Assembly: GCF_003031675.1 (NCBI RefSeq)
Contig: NZ_PYWX01000029.1
Span: 286,724 to 350,723, forward strand
Source of the DNA: Pseudomonas palleroniana
GTDB lineage: Bacteria > Pseudomonadota > Gammaproteobacteria > Pseudomonadales > Pseudomonadaceae
Length of the DNA stretch: 64,000 bases
Reading direction: 5' to 3'
The first letter of the stretch is position 1, and each line of letters starts with the position of its first letter. This document shows positions 37,647 through 45,608 of the stretch, piece by piece. The position numbers were made by a program, and so were the translations under genes. The notes beneath the pieces were generated by a model, which worked only from the letters and a program-made list of their open reading frames with translations, did no database searches and was not told where the DNA came from.

Positions 37647-37702
37647 AAGCTGCGACGCAAGTTCACAAGTGTTTTTTTGCTTGCTGAACTTGCGGCGAGC
37701 TT
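37647..37702. repeat. Long imperfect inverted repeat
   Basis: Left arm 37647-37665 and right arm 37685-37702 share a 10-bp perfect core (CGCAAGTTCA/TGAACTTGCG) and an outer AAGCT/AGCTT, with one bulge and a small mismatch between. The 19-nt loop includes seven T. It resembles no REP seen in this window. Confidence 0.6.
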
Positions 37703-38003
37703 ATGACTCTCATCATCCGCCTCGCATGCCGCTCTTCGCATACCGCGCATAGCAACTATTTTCTCTTTCGCTGCTGACTAACCATTACTGGGTATGTCGG
37801 CGTGACCATCTATCGAGAAATTTTTTGCCGCACCATAGGACACTTCTGGCGCTAGGTCATGGATTTTCCGGGCAATTGCGCCACCGCCTGAAAGTCGTCC
37901 AGCATCTCTGAGCGAGCCGGGTTTGGCAGGTTCACGGCATATTTGCCAGACAATATGTCGCATTTGAACTGACCATTCGGACAGTTATTATCAAAAAAAC
38001 TCA

Positions 38004-38018
38004 TGCCGATTCGGCATA
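38004..38018. promoter_or_regulatory. Short palindrome upstream of gltP
   Basis: ATGCCGA-T-TCGGCAT has perfect 7-bp arms around a single base, about 190 bp upstream of the gltP start. Possible operator; no regulator is assigned. Confidence 0.35.
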
Positions 38019-38207
38019 GGGTAGGCGTTTACGGCATTAGACGTCGCTCCCTTGCATCGGAATAGTTGCGCCTTTTTTCGCCTGCCAGTAAGCCATTTCG
38101 GCCACGCTGCGGTGACCTTCCATGGAGGCCGATGCTCACACTTTTTCGCTTTCGAGCGTTCCAGCTGGCGCATTCGCCTTAAGTCCACTTGAAGTAAGGG
38201 TAATGAC

Positions 38208-39539
38208 ATGAAGAAGGCAAAGCTAAGCCTCGCCTGGCAGATCCTCATCGGTTTGGTGCTGGGGATCGCAATCGGTGCAGTGCTCAACCATTTCAGTGCT
38301 GAAAAAGCCTGGTGGATCAGCAATGTGTTGCAGCCGGCGGGCGATATCTTTATCCGCCTGATCAAGATGATCGTGATCCCGATTGTGATTTCCTCTCTGA
38401 TCGTCGGCATTGCCGGGGTCGGTGACGCGAAAAAGCTCGGCCGGATTGGTGTCAAAACCATCCTTTACTTCGAAATCGTCACCACCATTGCCATCGTGGT
38501 CGGCCTGCTGTTGGCCAACCTGTTCCACCCGGGCGCGGGTATCGACATGAGCACCCTGGGCACTGTCGATATCTCCAAGTACACCGCCACGGCTGCTGAA
38601 GTGCAGCATGAGCATGCGTTCATCGAGACCATTCTCAACCTGATTCCATCGAACATCTTTGCCGCCGTAGCCCGTGGCGAAATGCTGCCGATCATTTTCT
38701 TCTCGGTGCTGTTCGGCCTGGGCTTGTCGAGCCTCAAGCCTGAGCTGCGCGAGCCGCTGGTGACAATGTTCCAGGGCGTGTCCGAGAGCATGTTCAAAGT
38801 CACCCACATGATCATGAAGTACGCCCCGATCGGCGTCTTTGCACTGATCGCGGTGACGGTCGCCAACTTCGGCTTTGCTTCCTTGCTGCCGCTGGCCAAG
38901 CTGGTGATCCTGGTCTACGTCGCCATCCTGTTCTTCGCCTTTGCGGTGCTGGGTCTGATCGCTCGTCTGTTTGGCTTCTCGATCCTCAAGCTGATCCGCA
39001 TCTTCAAGGATGAGCTGGTACTGGCCTACTCCACTGCCAGTTCCGAGACCGTGCTGCCACGCGTGATCGAAAAGATGGAAGCCTACGGCGCGCCGAAAGC
39101 TATCTGCAGCTTTGTGGTGCCGACCGGCTACTCGTTCAACCTCGACGGTTCGACGCTGTACCAGAGCATCGCGGCGATCTTTATCGCCCAGCTGTACGGC
39201 ATCGACCTGTCGGTCGGCCAGCAGCTGATGCTGGTGCTGACCCTGATGGTCACCTCCAAAGGTATCGCCGGCGTGCCGGGTGTGTCCTTCGTCGTGCTGT
39301 TGGCCACCCTGGGCAGTGTGGGTATTCCGCTGGAAGGCCTGGCGTTCATCGCCGGTGTCGACCGCATCATGGACATGGCGCGTACCGCACTCAACGTCAT
39401 TGGCAACGCCTTGGCCGTATTGGTCATCTCCCGTTGGGAAGGCATGTACGACGACGCCAAGGGTGAGCGCTACTGGAACTCCCTGCCGCACTGGCGCAGC
39501 AAGACAGCCTCGGTGATCGGCGAGACCAGCCGTAGCTGA
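38208..39539 (+). CDS. gltP: Dicarboxylate/amino acid:cation symporter, GltP type
   Basis: The 443-residue membrane transporter of the DAACS family imports glutamate/aspartate or C4-dicarboxylates with protons or sodium. The substrate-binding tip SYSFNLDGSTLYQSI-like region appears as PTGYSFNLDGSTLYQ, and the serine-rich reentrant loop TASSETVLPRVIEKM is present. The ATG at 38208 follows GAAGTAAGGGTAATGAC. Naming as GltP follows P. aeruginosa PA5479 context; the substrate is inferred. Confidence 0.88.
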   Translation: MKKAKLSLAWQILIGLVLGIAIGAVLNHFSAEKAWWISNVLQPAGDIFIRLIKMIVIPIVISSLIVGIAGVGDAKKLGRIGVKTILYFEIVTTIAIVVGLLLANLFHPGAGIDMSTLGTVDISKYTATAAEVQHEHAFIETILNLIPSNIFAAVARGEMLPIIFFSVLFGLGLSSLKPELREPLVTMFQGVSESMFKVTHMIMKYAPIGVFALIAVTVANFGFASLLPLAKLVILVYVAILFFAFAVLGLIARLFGFSILKLIRIFKDELVLAYSTASSETVLPRVIEKMEAYGAPKAICSFVVPTGYSFNLDGSTLYQSIAAIFIAQLYGIDLSVGQQLMLVLTLMVTSKGIAGVPGVSFVVLLATLGSVGIPLEGLAFIAGVDRIMDMARTALNVIGNALAVLVISRWEGMYDDAKGERYWNSLPHWRSKTASVIGETSRS

Positions 39540-39558
39540 TAGCAATGTGATCTGAACC

Positions 39559-39582
39559 AACCCCGGGAAATCCGGGGTTTGT
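39559..39582 (+). terminator. Terminator of gltP
   Basis: Stem AACCCCGG/CCGGGGTT (39559-39566 and 39572-39579), 5-nt loop, then TTTGTCGTTT. Confidence 0.8.
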
Positions 39583-39634
39583 CGTTTCTGTCAGCCCCGC
39601 TATCATTCGCCCCATCTTTCGGGGGATTCATCTG

Positions 39635-40864
39635 ATGCTCAATGGCCTGTGGCTTGGCTTCTTTGTCGTGGCAATGGTGTCGGCACTGGCGCAATGGCTG
39701 GTCGGCGGTAACGCCGGGATTTTCGCGGCGATGGTGGAAAGCATTTTCGCCATGGCCAAACTGTCGGTGGAAGTGATGGTGCTGCTGTTCGGCACCTTGA
39801 CGCTGTGGTTGGGTTTTTTGCGCATCGCTGAAAAAGCCGGCATCGTCGACTGGCTGGCCAAGGCCCTCGGCCCGCTGTTTCGGCGCCTGATGCCCGAGGT
39901 GCCCGCCGGCCATCCGGCCATTGGCTTGATCACCCTGAACTTCGCCGCCAACGGCCTGGGCCTGGACAACGCCGCCACGCCGATTGGCCTCAAGGCGATG
40001 AAGGCACTGCAAGAACTCAACCCCCTCCCCAACACCGCAAGTAACGCACAGATCCTGTTCCTGGTGCTCAACGCTTCGTCGCTGACGCTGCTGCCGGTGA
40101 CCATTTTCATGTACCGCGCGCAGCAAGGCGCCGCCGACCCGACGCTGGTGTTCCTGCCGATCCTGCTGGCGACCAGCGCCTCGACCCTCGTCGGCCTGCT
40201 GTCGGTGGCGATCATGCAGCGCTTGCGCCTGTGGGACCCGGTGGTGCTGGCCTACCTGATTCCCGGCGCCTTGGTGTTGGGTGGTTTCATGGCGTTGCTG
40301 GCGACCTTGTCTGCAACGGCGTTGGCAAGCTTGTCTTCGATCCTCGGCAACCTGACGCTGTTTGGCCTGATCATGCTGTTCCTGGTAATCGGTGCGTTGC
40401 GCAAGGTCAAGGTGTACGAAGCGTTTGTCGAGGGCGCCAAGGAAGGCTTCGATGTGGCCAAGAACCTGCTGCCGTACCTGGTAGCGATGCTCTGCGCCGT
40501 GGGTGTGCTGCGCGCCTCCGGAGCGTTGGACTTCGGCCTGGAAGGCATTCGTCATGTGGTGGCCTGGACGGGCCTGGACACGCGCTTTGTCGACGCGTTG
40601 CCGACCGCAATGGTCAAGCCGTTTTCCGGCAGCGCGGCGCGAGCGCTGTTAATCGAGACCATGCAGACCAAGGGTGTGGACAGCTTCCCGGCGCTGGTGG
40701 CGGCGACGATCCAGGGCAGTACGGAAACCACCTTTTATGTGTTGGCGGTGTACTTCGGCTCGGTGGGCATCCAGCGAGCCAGGCATGCGGTGGGGTGTGC
40801 TTTGCTGGCGGAGTTTGCCGGCGTGGTGGCGGCTATTGCGGTGTGCTACTGGTTCTTTGGCTAA
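39635..40864 (+). CDS. Nucleoside-recognition-domain (fused SpmA/SpmB-like) membrane protein
   Basis: A 409-residue integral membrane protein with two related halves of the Gate/nucleoside recognition type, as when spore maturation proteins SpmA and SpmB are fused. Typical strings are NFAANGLGLDNAATPIGLKAM in the first half and MVKPFSGSAARALLIE plus TIQGSTETTFYVLAVYFG in the second. The ATG follows CGGGGGATTCATCTG. The function in non-sporulating bacteria is not established. A REPIN follows immediately. Confidence 0.85.
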   Translation: MLNGLWLGFFVVAMVSALAQWLVGGNAGIFAAMVESIFAMAKLSVEVMVLLFGTLTLWLGFLRIAEKAGIVDWLAKALGPLFRRLMPEVPAGHPAIGLITLNFAANGLGLDNAATPIGLKAMKALQELNPLPNTASNAQILFLVLNASSLTLLPVTIFMYRAQQGAADPTLVFLPILLATSASTLVGLLSVAIMQRLRLWDPVVLAYLIPGALVLGGFMALLATLSATALASLSSILGNLTLFGLIMLFLVIGALRKVKVYEAFVEGAKEGFDVAKNLLPYLVAMLCAVGVLRASGALDFGLEGIRHVVAWTGLDTRFVDALPTAMVKPFSGSAARALLIETMQTKGVDSFPALVAATIQGSTETTFYVLAVYFGSVGIQRARHAVGCALLAEFAGVVAAIAVCYWFFG

Positions 40865-40877
40865 CCCTTAGACCGCT

Positions 40878-40950
40878 ATCGGGAGCAAGCCCCCTCCCAC
40901 ATTTTGATCTGTGAATACATTCAAGCTGTGGGAGGGGGCTTGCTCCCGAT
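40878..40950. repeat. REPIN with perfect 24-bp arms
   Basis: Arms 40878-40901 and 40927-40950 are exact reverse complements with the same REP core as at 18146, separated by 25 bp. It lies between convergent genes and ends 8 bp before the lipoprotein stop. Confidence 0.9.
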
Positions 40951-40957
40951 GAGGCCC

Positions 40958-41569
40958 TCAGCGTTTCGCAGTAGCATTGCCCTGCGCCACCACCCAATCC
41001 ACCACCTGCCTGTTCAACTGGTCTCCCGCCAGCCCGAATGCAGCAACCACCGCAGGCACCTTGGTATCACTTACCGGCTGGTGCACCTCAAATCGCCGGC
41101 TGGCGATGATCCGCTGATCACTGCCGCGCACCAGCCGCGCATCCAGGCGGATCACCACCTCCACCGCCCTGCCCCGGTATTCGCTCTGAAACGCCTGCAA
41201 CTGCCCGCCCAGCTCATAGTCGGCTTGCAAGTTGGTCTCATCGGTACTCAGCAGCGTCACCCGTCCATCACGTTGGAAGCCGTCCATGAACCGATTGCGC
41301 AGCAAGACCGGCGATGGGTCGCTCCAGCGTGAATTGGCATAGCTGCTGATCAGGTTGCCATCAGGCACCACGGCAATGCGTGGGCTGTCGAGAAACTCGC
41401 TGGTTTGCGGCTTGGCGATACGCAGCGACCAACTGACCGGTGCGCCTTGGGTCGCCGTCTGGGCCGCGGCCAGGCGGTACACGTCCGAAGGGTCGGCCTT
41501 GGGCAGGATCGAGCACGCGCTGACCAGCGCCAATGCCAGGGGGGCGATCATTTGGTAAGCACGCTTCAT
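40958..41569 (-). CDS. ABC-type transport auxiliary lipoprotein (PqiC-like)
   Basis: The 203-residue precursor has a lipoprotein signal ending VSACS (acylated C19) and the typical family core (SPRIAVVPDGNLISSYANSR, WSDPSPVLLRNRFMDGF). Such lipoproteins sit at the outer membrane and work with MCE proteins in lipid transport. It is the last gene of the Mla-like operon and its start overlaps the MlaD-type gene end by 4 bp. Confidence 0.9.
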   Translation of the reverse strand: MKRAYQMIAPLALALVSACSILPKADPSDVYRLAAAQTATQGAPVSWSLRIAKPQTSEFLDSPRIAVVPDGNLISSYANSRWSDPSPVLLRNRFMDGFQRDGRVTLLSTDETNLQADYELGGQLQAFQSEYRGRAVEVVIRLDARLVRGSDQRIIASRRFEVHQPVSDTKVPAVVAAFGLAGDQLNRQVVDWVVAQGNATAKR

Positions 41570-42504
41570 GGCGTGAACTCCTTGTTCTTGTCGCTGCCCA
41601 GCAAGTAGCCACTGGGGTTGGCTTCCAGGCGACGGGAGATGGCGCGCAGCGAACCCAGGGTTTCGCGCAGTTCACGCACCGCCGGTGCCAGTTCGTTGAG
41701 GCCCTGCATGCCGCTGTTCACCGAGTCCTTGTTGTCGGTCAGCAAGGTGTTGAGGGTCGCGGTGCTTTGTTCGAGGGATTTCATCGCCTGCTCAGCGCTG
41801 CCGAAAGCTTGCTTGCCTTGCTCATTGAGCAGCCCGTTGGCGCTACGCATCAGCGTGGTGGTTTGCTCCAGCGCGGCGCCGGCCTGCTTGCTCACCTGCA
41901 GCAACTGTTGCATCACCACTTTGATATCGCCGCGCTGGTCGGCGATGGCACCGGTGGTTTGCTGCAAGTTGTCCAGGGTTTTGCTCAAACGCTCGACGTT
42001 CTCGCCGGAGAAGACGCGATTAGCGTTGTGCAGCAACAGGTTGACGCTGGTCATCAGGTCGTTGCTGTTGTTCAGCAGGCGTGCGATGGGCGACGGTGAG
42101 GCGATGATTTCCGGCAGGTTACCGTCCTTGCCCTTGAGTACTGGGCTTTGCGGTGTACCGCCGCTGAGCTGGATGATCGAGGTGCCGGTGATACCGGTCA
42201 GGGCCAGTTTGGCCTGGGTGTCTTCCTTGATCGGCGTCTGCCCGGCCAGGCGGATGCGGGCGAGTACGCGGCGGGGGTCTTTGGGGTCCAGGCGCAGGCT
42301 GGTGACATCCCCTACCTTGATCCCGCTGTACTGCACCGAGCTGCCCTGGGACAGGCCGCTGACCGCCTCGTTGAACACGACTTCATAATCCTGAAAGGCG
42401 CTGTCGACGCTGGACTTGGCCAGCCACAGGCCAAATAGCATCGCGCCGACCACCACGATTACGCTGAACAGACCGATCATCACATGATGGGCTCGGGTTT
42501 CCAT
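41566..42504 (-). CDS. MCE (MlaD-type) lipid transport protein
   Basis: A 312-residue protein with one N-terminal membrane anchor (about residues 9-30), an MCE domain (about 38-118, SVQYSGIKVGDVTSLRLDP and GITGTSIIQLSGG) and a long helical C-terminal region (about 150-300). It resembles PqiB/MlaD-type tunnels spanning the periplasm. The frame extends to 42603, but the ATG at 42504 (METRAHHVMIGLF) is the family start; it overlaps the upstream ATPase end by nearly nothing (1-2 bp apart). Confidence 0.92.
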   Translation of the reverse strand: METRAHHVMIGLFSVIVVVGAMLFGLWLAKSSVDSAFQDYEVVFNEAVSGLSQGSSVQYSGIKVGDVTSLRLDPKDPRRVLARIRLAGQTPIKEDTQAKLALTGITGTSIIQLSGGTPQSPVLKGKDGNLPEIIASPSPIARLLNNSNDLMTSVNLLLHNANRVFSGENVERLSKTLDNLQQTTGAIADQRGDIKVVMQQLLQVSKQAGAALEQTTTLMRSANGLLNEQGKQAFGSAEQAMKSLEQSTATLNTLLTDNKDSVNSGMQGLNELAPAVRELRETLGSLRAISRRLEANPSGYLLGSDKNKEFTP

Positions 42505-42505
42505 G

Positions 42506-43309
42506 TCATACCTCGTTGAGCGATTGAGCGGCATCCAACGCCGCGCGGCCACGGGGGCCGTGGAAATATTCGTGAATCCAGGCGTCGTCCGTTTCCGAGA
42601 CAATATCGATGGCGTCCGCCACCAGCACTTTTTTCTGGGCCAGCACCGCGACGCGGTCGGTGATGGTGTATAGCGTGTCGAGGTCGTGGGTGACCAGGAA
42701 CACGCTCAAGCCCAGGGCATCGCGCAGGGTCAGGATCAACTGGTCGAATTGCGCCGCGCCGATCGGATCGAGGCCGGCGGTGGGTTCATCGAGAAACAGG
42801 ATGTCCGGGTCCAGCGCCAGCGCTCGGGCCAGGGCTGCGCGCTTGATCATGCCGCCGGACAGCGACGCCGGGTACTTGTCGGCCGCCGACAGCGGCAGCC
42901 CGGCCAGCGCCAGTTTGACCGCCGCCAGATGCTCGGCGTCGGCGCGGCTGAGGCCGGCGTGTTCGATCAATGGCAGGGCGACATTTTCGGTGACGGTCAG
43001 CGAAGAAAACAGCGCGCCCTTCTGGAACAGCACGCCAAAGCGCCGTTCCACCAGCGAGCGTTCATGTTCCGACAGGTTCGGCAGGTTCTTGCCGAACACG
43101 CGCACCTCGCCTTCGTTGGGCCGGCGCAGGCCGACGATGCTGCGCAACAGCACCGACTTACCGCTGCCGGAGCCACCGACCACCGCAAGGATCTCGCCTT
43201 TATACAGATCCAGGTCGAGGTTCTCGTGCACGCTCTGGCTGCCGAAGCGGTTGCACAGCCCGCGTACTTCAATGACCGCCTCAGTGGGCGCACGGTGTAG
43301 ACGACTCAC
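42506..43309 (-). CDS. Mla-like ABC transporter ATP-binding protein
   Basis: The 267-residue ATPase has Walker A GGSGSGKS, signature LSGGMIKR, Walker B DILFLDEPTAGLD and switch VTHD. The long open frame upstream (to 44059) is an artefact running through the permease gene in another frame; the GTG at 43309, overlapping the permease stop (GTGA), is the natural start (VSRLHRAPTEAVIEV). It powers lipid transport between membranes together with the permease and MCE protein. Confidence 0.92.
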   Translation of the reverse strand: MSRLHRAPTEAVIEVRGLCNRFGSQSVHENLDLDLYKGEILAVVGGSGSGKSVLLRSIVGLRRPNEGEVRVFGKNLPNLSEHERSLVERRFGVLFQKGALFSSLTVTENVALPLIEHAGLSRADAEHLAAVKLALAGLPLSAADKYPASLSGGMIKRAALARALALDPDILFLDEPTAGLDPIGAAQFDQLILTLRDALGLSVFLVTHDLDTLYTITDRVAVLAQKKVLVADAIDIVSETDDAWIHEYFHGPRGRAALDAAQSLNEV

Positions 43310-44454
43310 CAGCCCATCTCCATGAAGAACATCGCCGCGACCGCATCCAGCACGATCACTACAAAAATCGATTGCACCACGCTGGAGGTGGTGTGGGCGC
43401 CGACCGACTCGGCGCTGCCACTGACCTTGAAGCCTTCCAGGCAACCGATGGCGGCGATCAGGAAGGCGAAGATCGGTGCCTTCACCATGCCCACCAGAAA
43501 GTGCTGCACACCGATGTCCGATTGCAGCAGCGAGAGAAACATCGCCGGCGAGATATCCAGCGCCACCGCACACACGACGCCGCCACCGATGATCCCCGAG
43601 AGCATCGCCAGAAAGGTCAGCATCGGCAGCGCCACCAAGAGCGCCAACACACGAGGCAGGACCAGCAGTTCCATCGGGTCCAGGCCCAGGGTGCGGATGG
43701 CGTCGATTTCTTCGTTGGCCTTCATCGAGCCGATTTGCGCGGTGAAGGCGCTGGCGGTACGGCCGGCGATCAGGATCGCGGTGAGCAGTACGCCGAATTC
43801 GCGCAGAAATGAGAAGGCTACCAGGTCCACGGTAAATATCGTCGCGCCGAAACTTTTGAGCACCGTGGCCCCAAGGAACGCCACCACGGCACCCACCAGA
43901 AACGTCAGCAGGGCCACGATGGGCGCGGCGTCGAGGCCGGTTTGTTCGATATGCGCCACCATGGGCGTCAGGCGCCAGCGTTTGGGGCGCAAAATGCCAC
44001 GGGCGAAGGTTTCGAGGATCAGGCCGATAAAACCCAGCAGTTTCATCGCGTCCTGCCACACCGTGTCTACCGCTCGGCCGATGCGGGCCAGCAGTTGAAT
44101 GCCGGTGGCTTCTTCGGGTTCCTTGAGCGGCACGCAGAAATCATTCAACGAGTGGTAGACGGTCTTGAGCAAGGCGCGGTCGGCGGCGGACAGGCTGCAA
44201 TCGGCTCGCTCGGCGGAGTGCTCGATACGGTCCGGGCCCAGCAGTTCCACCAGCAGCGATGCGCCGGCGGTATCCAAAGTGCCGAGGCCATTGAGGTCGA
44301 TGTGGGCACCGGCGTCGTATTGGCCGTCGAGCGTGTTCGACAGCTTTTTCAGGTGGGCGTAGTGGGCAAGCGTCCAGTCCCCCGTAATCCTGAGTAACGG
44401 CGGAGTGGTGGACGTATCGAGGTGGGCTGCGCCGGCCGTCGTACTGGTGGTCAT
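43306..44454 (-). CDS. MlaE-family permease with N-terminal STAS-like domain
   Basis: The 382-residue protein fuses a STAS-like domain (about residues 10-105, LNGLGTLDTAGASLLVELL) to a MlaE permease domain (about 130-382, with AFTAQIGSMKANEEIDAIRTLGLDP and ILIAGRTASAF). In the E. coli Mla system the STAS protein MlaB is separate, so this is a natural MlaB-MlaE fusion. ATG 44454 has GGAG close upstream; a GTG at 44481 would add nine residues. First gene of a four-gene operon. Confidence 0.9.
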   Translation of the reverse strand: MTTSTTAGAAHLDTSTTPPLLRITGDWTLAHYAHLKKLSNTLDGQYDAGAHIDLNGLGTLDTAGASLLVELLGPDRIEHSAERADCSLSAADRALLKTVYHSLNDFCVPLKEPEEATGIQLLARIGRAVDTVWQDAMKLLGFIGLILETFARGILRPKRWRLTPMVAHIEQTGLDAAPIVALLTFLVGAVVAFLGATVLKSFGATIFTVDLVAFSFLREFGVLLTAILIAGRTASAFTAQIGSMKANEEIDAIRTLGLDPMELLVLPRVLALLVALPMLTFLAMLSGIIGGGVVCAVALDISPAMFLSLLQSDIGVQHFLVGMVKAPIFAFLIAAIGCLEGFKVSGSAESVGAHTTSSVVQSIFVVIVLDAVAAMFFMEMGW

Positions 44455-44508
44455 AAGCTCCGAGCTTGTCTGGTTATCCACAATTGCTACGTAATAGCAC
44501 GATCCGCC

Positions 44509-45540
44509 CTACTTCGGGTTGTCCGTTTGTGCGGTGTCAGTGACTTTGAAGCGCAACACGCCGATGACTTGCCCGTCTTCGGTCAGCACGCGCACTTGCC
44601 AGCGGCCCACCGAATCCGCCGGGAAGTTCTGCTTATGGGTCCAGGCGCGATAGCCTTCCTTGCGCCCGCCGTGGATATCCAGGGCAATGCGATCAACCTC
44701 TTTGCCATTGAATTTCCACACATGATAGATCCGCTCATCCAAGCCGCGCGGCGCGTTGATCGCGGTATAGGCGTACAGCCCGTCGCTGCGCAGTTGGGCG
44801 GCGTTGACCTCCTTGAGGTCATCGCCGGGCGTGCGATCTTGCAGTTGGGTGCTGATAGCCACCTCAGTCATCCACAACGTGGCCGGCGGCACCCAGGTGC
44901 GCAGGAACCAGCCGGCGCAACCAATGGCCGCCGTCACCCCCAGCAGCATCGCCCAGCCTTTGACGCTGCGCAGCGGCAGGCTTGCGGCCAGGCTTGGGAT
45001 CGACAGTGCCATGGCCACGCCCAGGGCCAATTTGTAACTTTCGGCGGTGGTCAGGTGCAGGATGATCGGCAGCGCAGTGAGCAGCGCGGCGAACAGGGTC
45101 AAGGTGTGCAGTGCGAGGAACAGCGAGCGCTTGGGCGCCAGCCACTTGTAGTACAGCGGGTCGGTGATCGACACCAGTGCCGCTGCGCCGAGTAAACCGG
45201 TGAAGATCGATTGGCCGCTGTTCCATGTGGTGGTGACAAAGAAAAACGGCAACACAAAAAACAGACTCTCCTGATGGATCATCTGGGTGGCGTAGCGCAA
45301 CAGGGGCTCGGGGATTTCCCGGTTGAAGACTTTGGCAAACAGTTGGGTAAAGCTGTTCTCCAGCATCAGCCACAGCCAGCTCACTAGCATGATCACCGCG
45401 ATCCAACTGGCCATGCCTTGCTGGCGATCCACCAGAATGAAGCTGCACACGCCCGAGATAAAACCGCCGAGTGCGATCACCCCGGGGTAGCGCTTGATCA
45501 GCTCCAGGATTCGCTGGATAAGGGGTGGCAGGTTTGGCAT
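44509..45540 (-). CDS. DUF5924/DUF2914-type membrane protein
   Basis: A 343-residue protein with about seven hydrophobic helices in its first 220 residues and a soluble C-terminal domain (about 225-335) of the DUF2914 type (LYAYTAINAPRGLDERIYHVW, WTHKQNFP, GRWQVRVLTEDGQVIGVLRF). No enzymatic motif is seen. It follows the Mla-like operon's upstream side in the same direction and precedes it by 55 bp, so cotranscription is possible. Function unknown. Confidence 0.8.
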   Translation of the reverse strand: MPNLPPLIQRILELIKRYPGVIALGGFISGVCSFILVDRQQGMASWIAVIMLVSWLWLMLENSFTQLFAKVFNREIPEPLLRYATQMIHQESLFFVLPFFFVTTTWNSGQSIFTGLLGAAALVSITDPLYYKWLAPKRSLFLALHTLTLFAALLTALPIILHLTTAESYKLALGVAMALSIPSLAASLPLRSVKGWAMLLGVTAAIGCAGWFLRTWVPPATLWMTEVAISTQLQDRTPGDDLKEVNAAQLRSDGLYAYTAINAPRGLDERIYHVWKFNGKEVDRIALDIHGGRKEGYRAWTHKQNFPADSVGRWQVRVLTEDGQVIGVLRFKVTDTAQTDNPK

Positions 45541-45608
45541 GGGCGGTTCACAGTCGGAGTAGGAAAAATCGCCGGACAGAATAACGTCTTAGCCTGGTGT
45601 GCGGTGCT

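Larger units (their letters stand above)
37462..38207. other. 746-bp non-coding region upstream of gltP
   Basis: I see no convincing gene. Two minus-strand frames (84 and 61 codons) lack ribosome sites and protein-like composition. The region holds a hairpin after the ivy gene (37504-37529), a long imperfect inverted repeat (37647-37702), a short palindrome (38004-38018) and presumably the gltP promoter. Its size makes an undescribed small RNA plausible. Confidence 0.6.

Noticed and set aside
38223..39560. A 445-codon minus-strand frame over gltP
   Set aside because: Composition (Gln, His, Asp rich) is that of an antisense shadow, and gltP on the plus strand has clear family motifs.
43312..44059. 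Upstream extension of the Mla ATPase frame
   Set aside because: The frame runs through the permease gene in another phase; the true ATPase start is the GTG at 43309 overlapping the permease stop.
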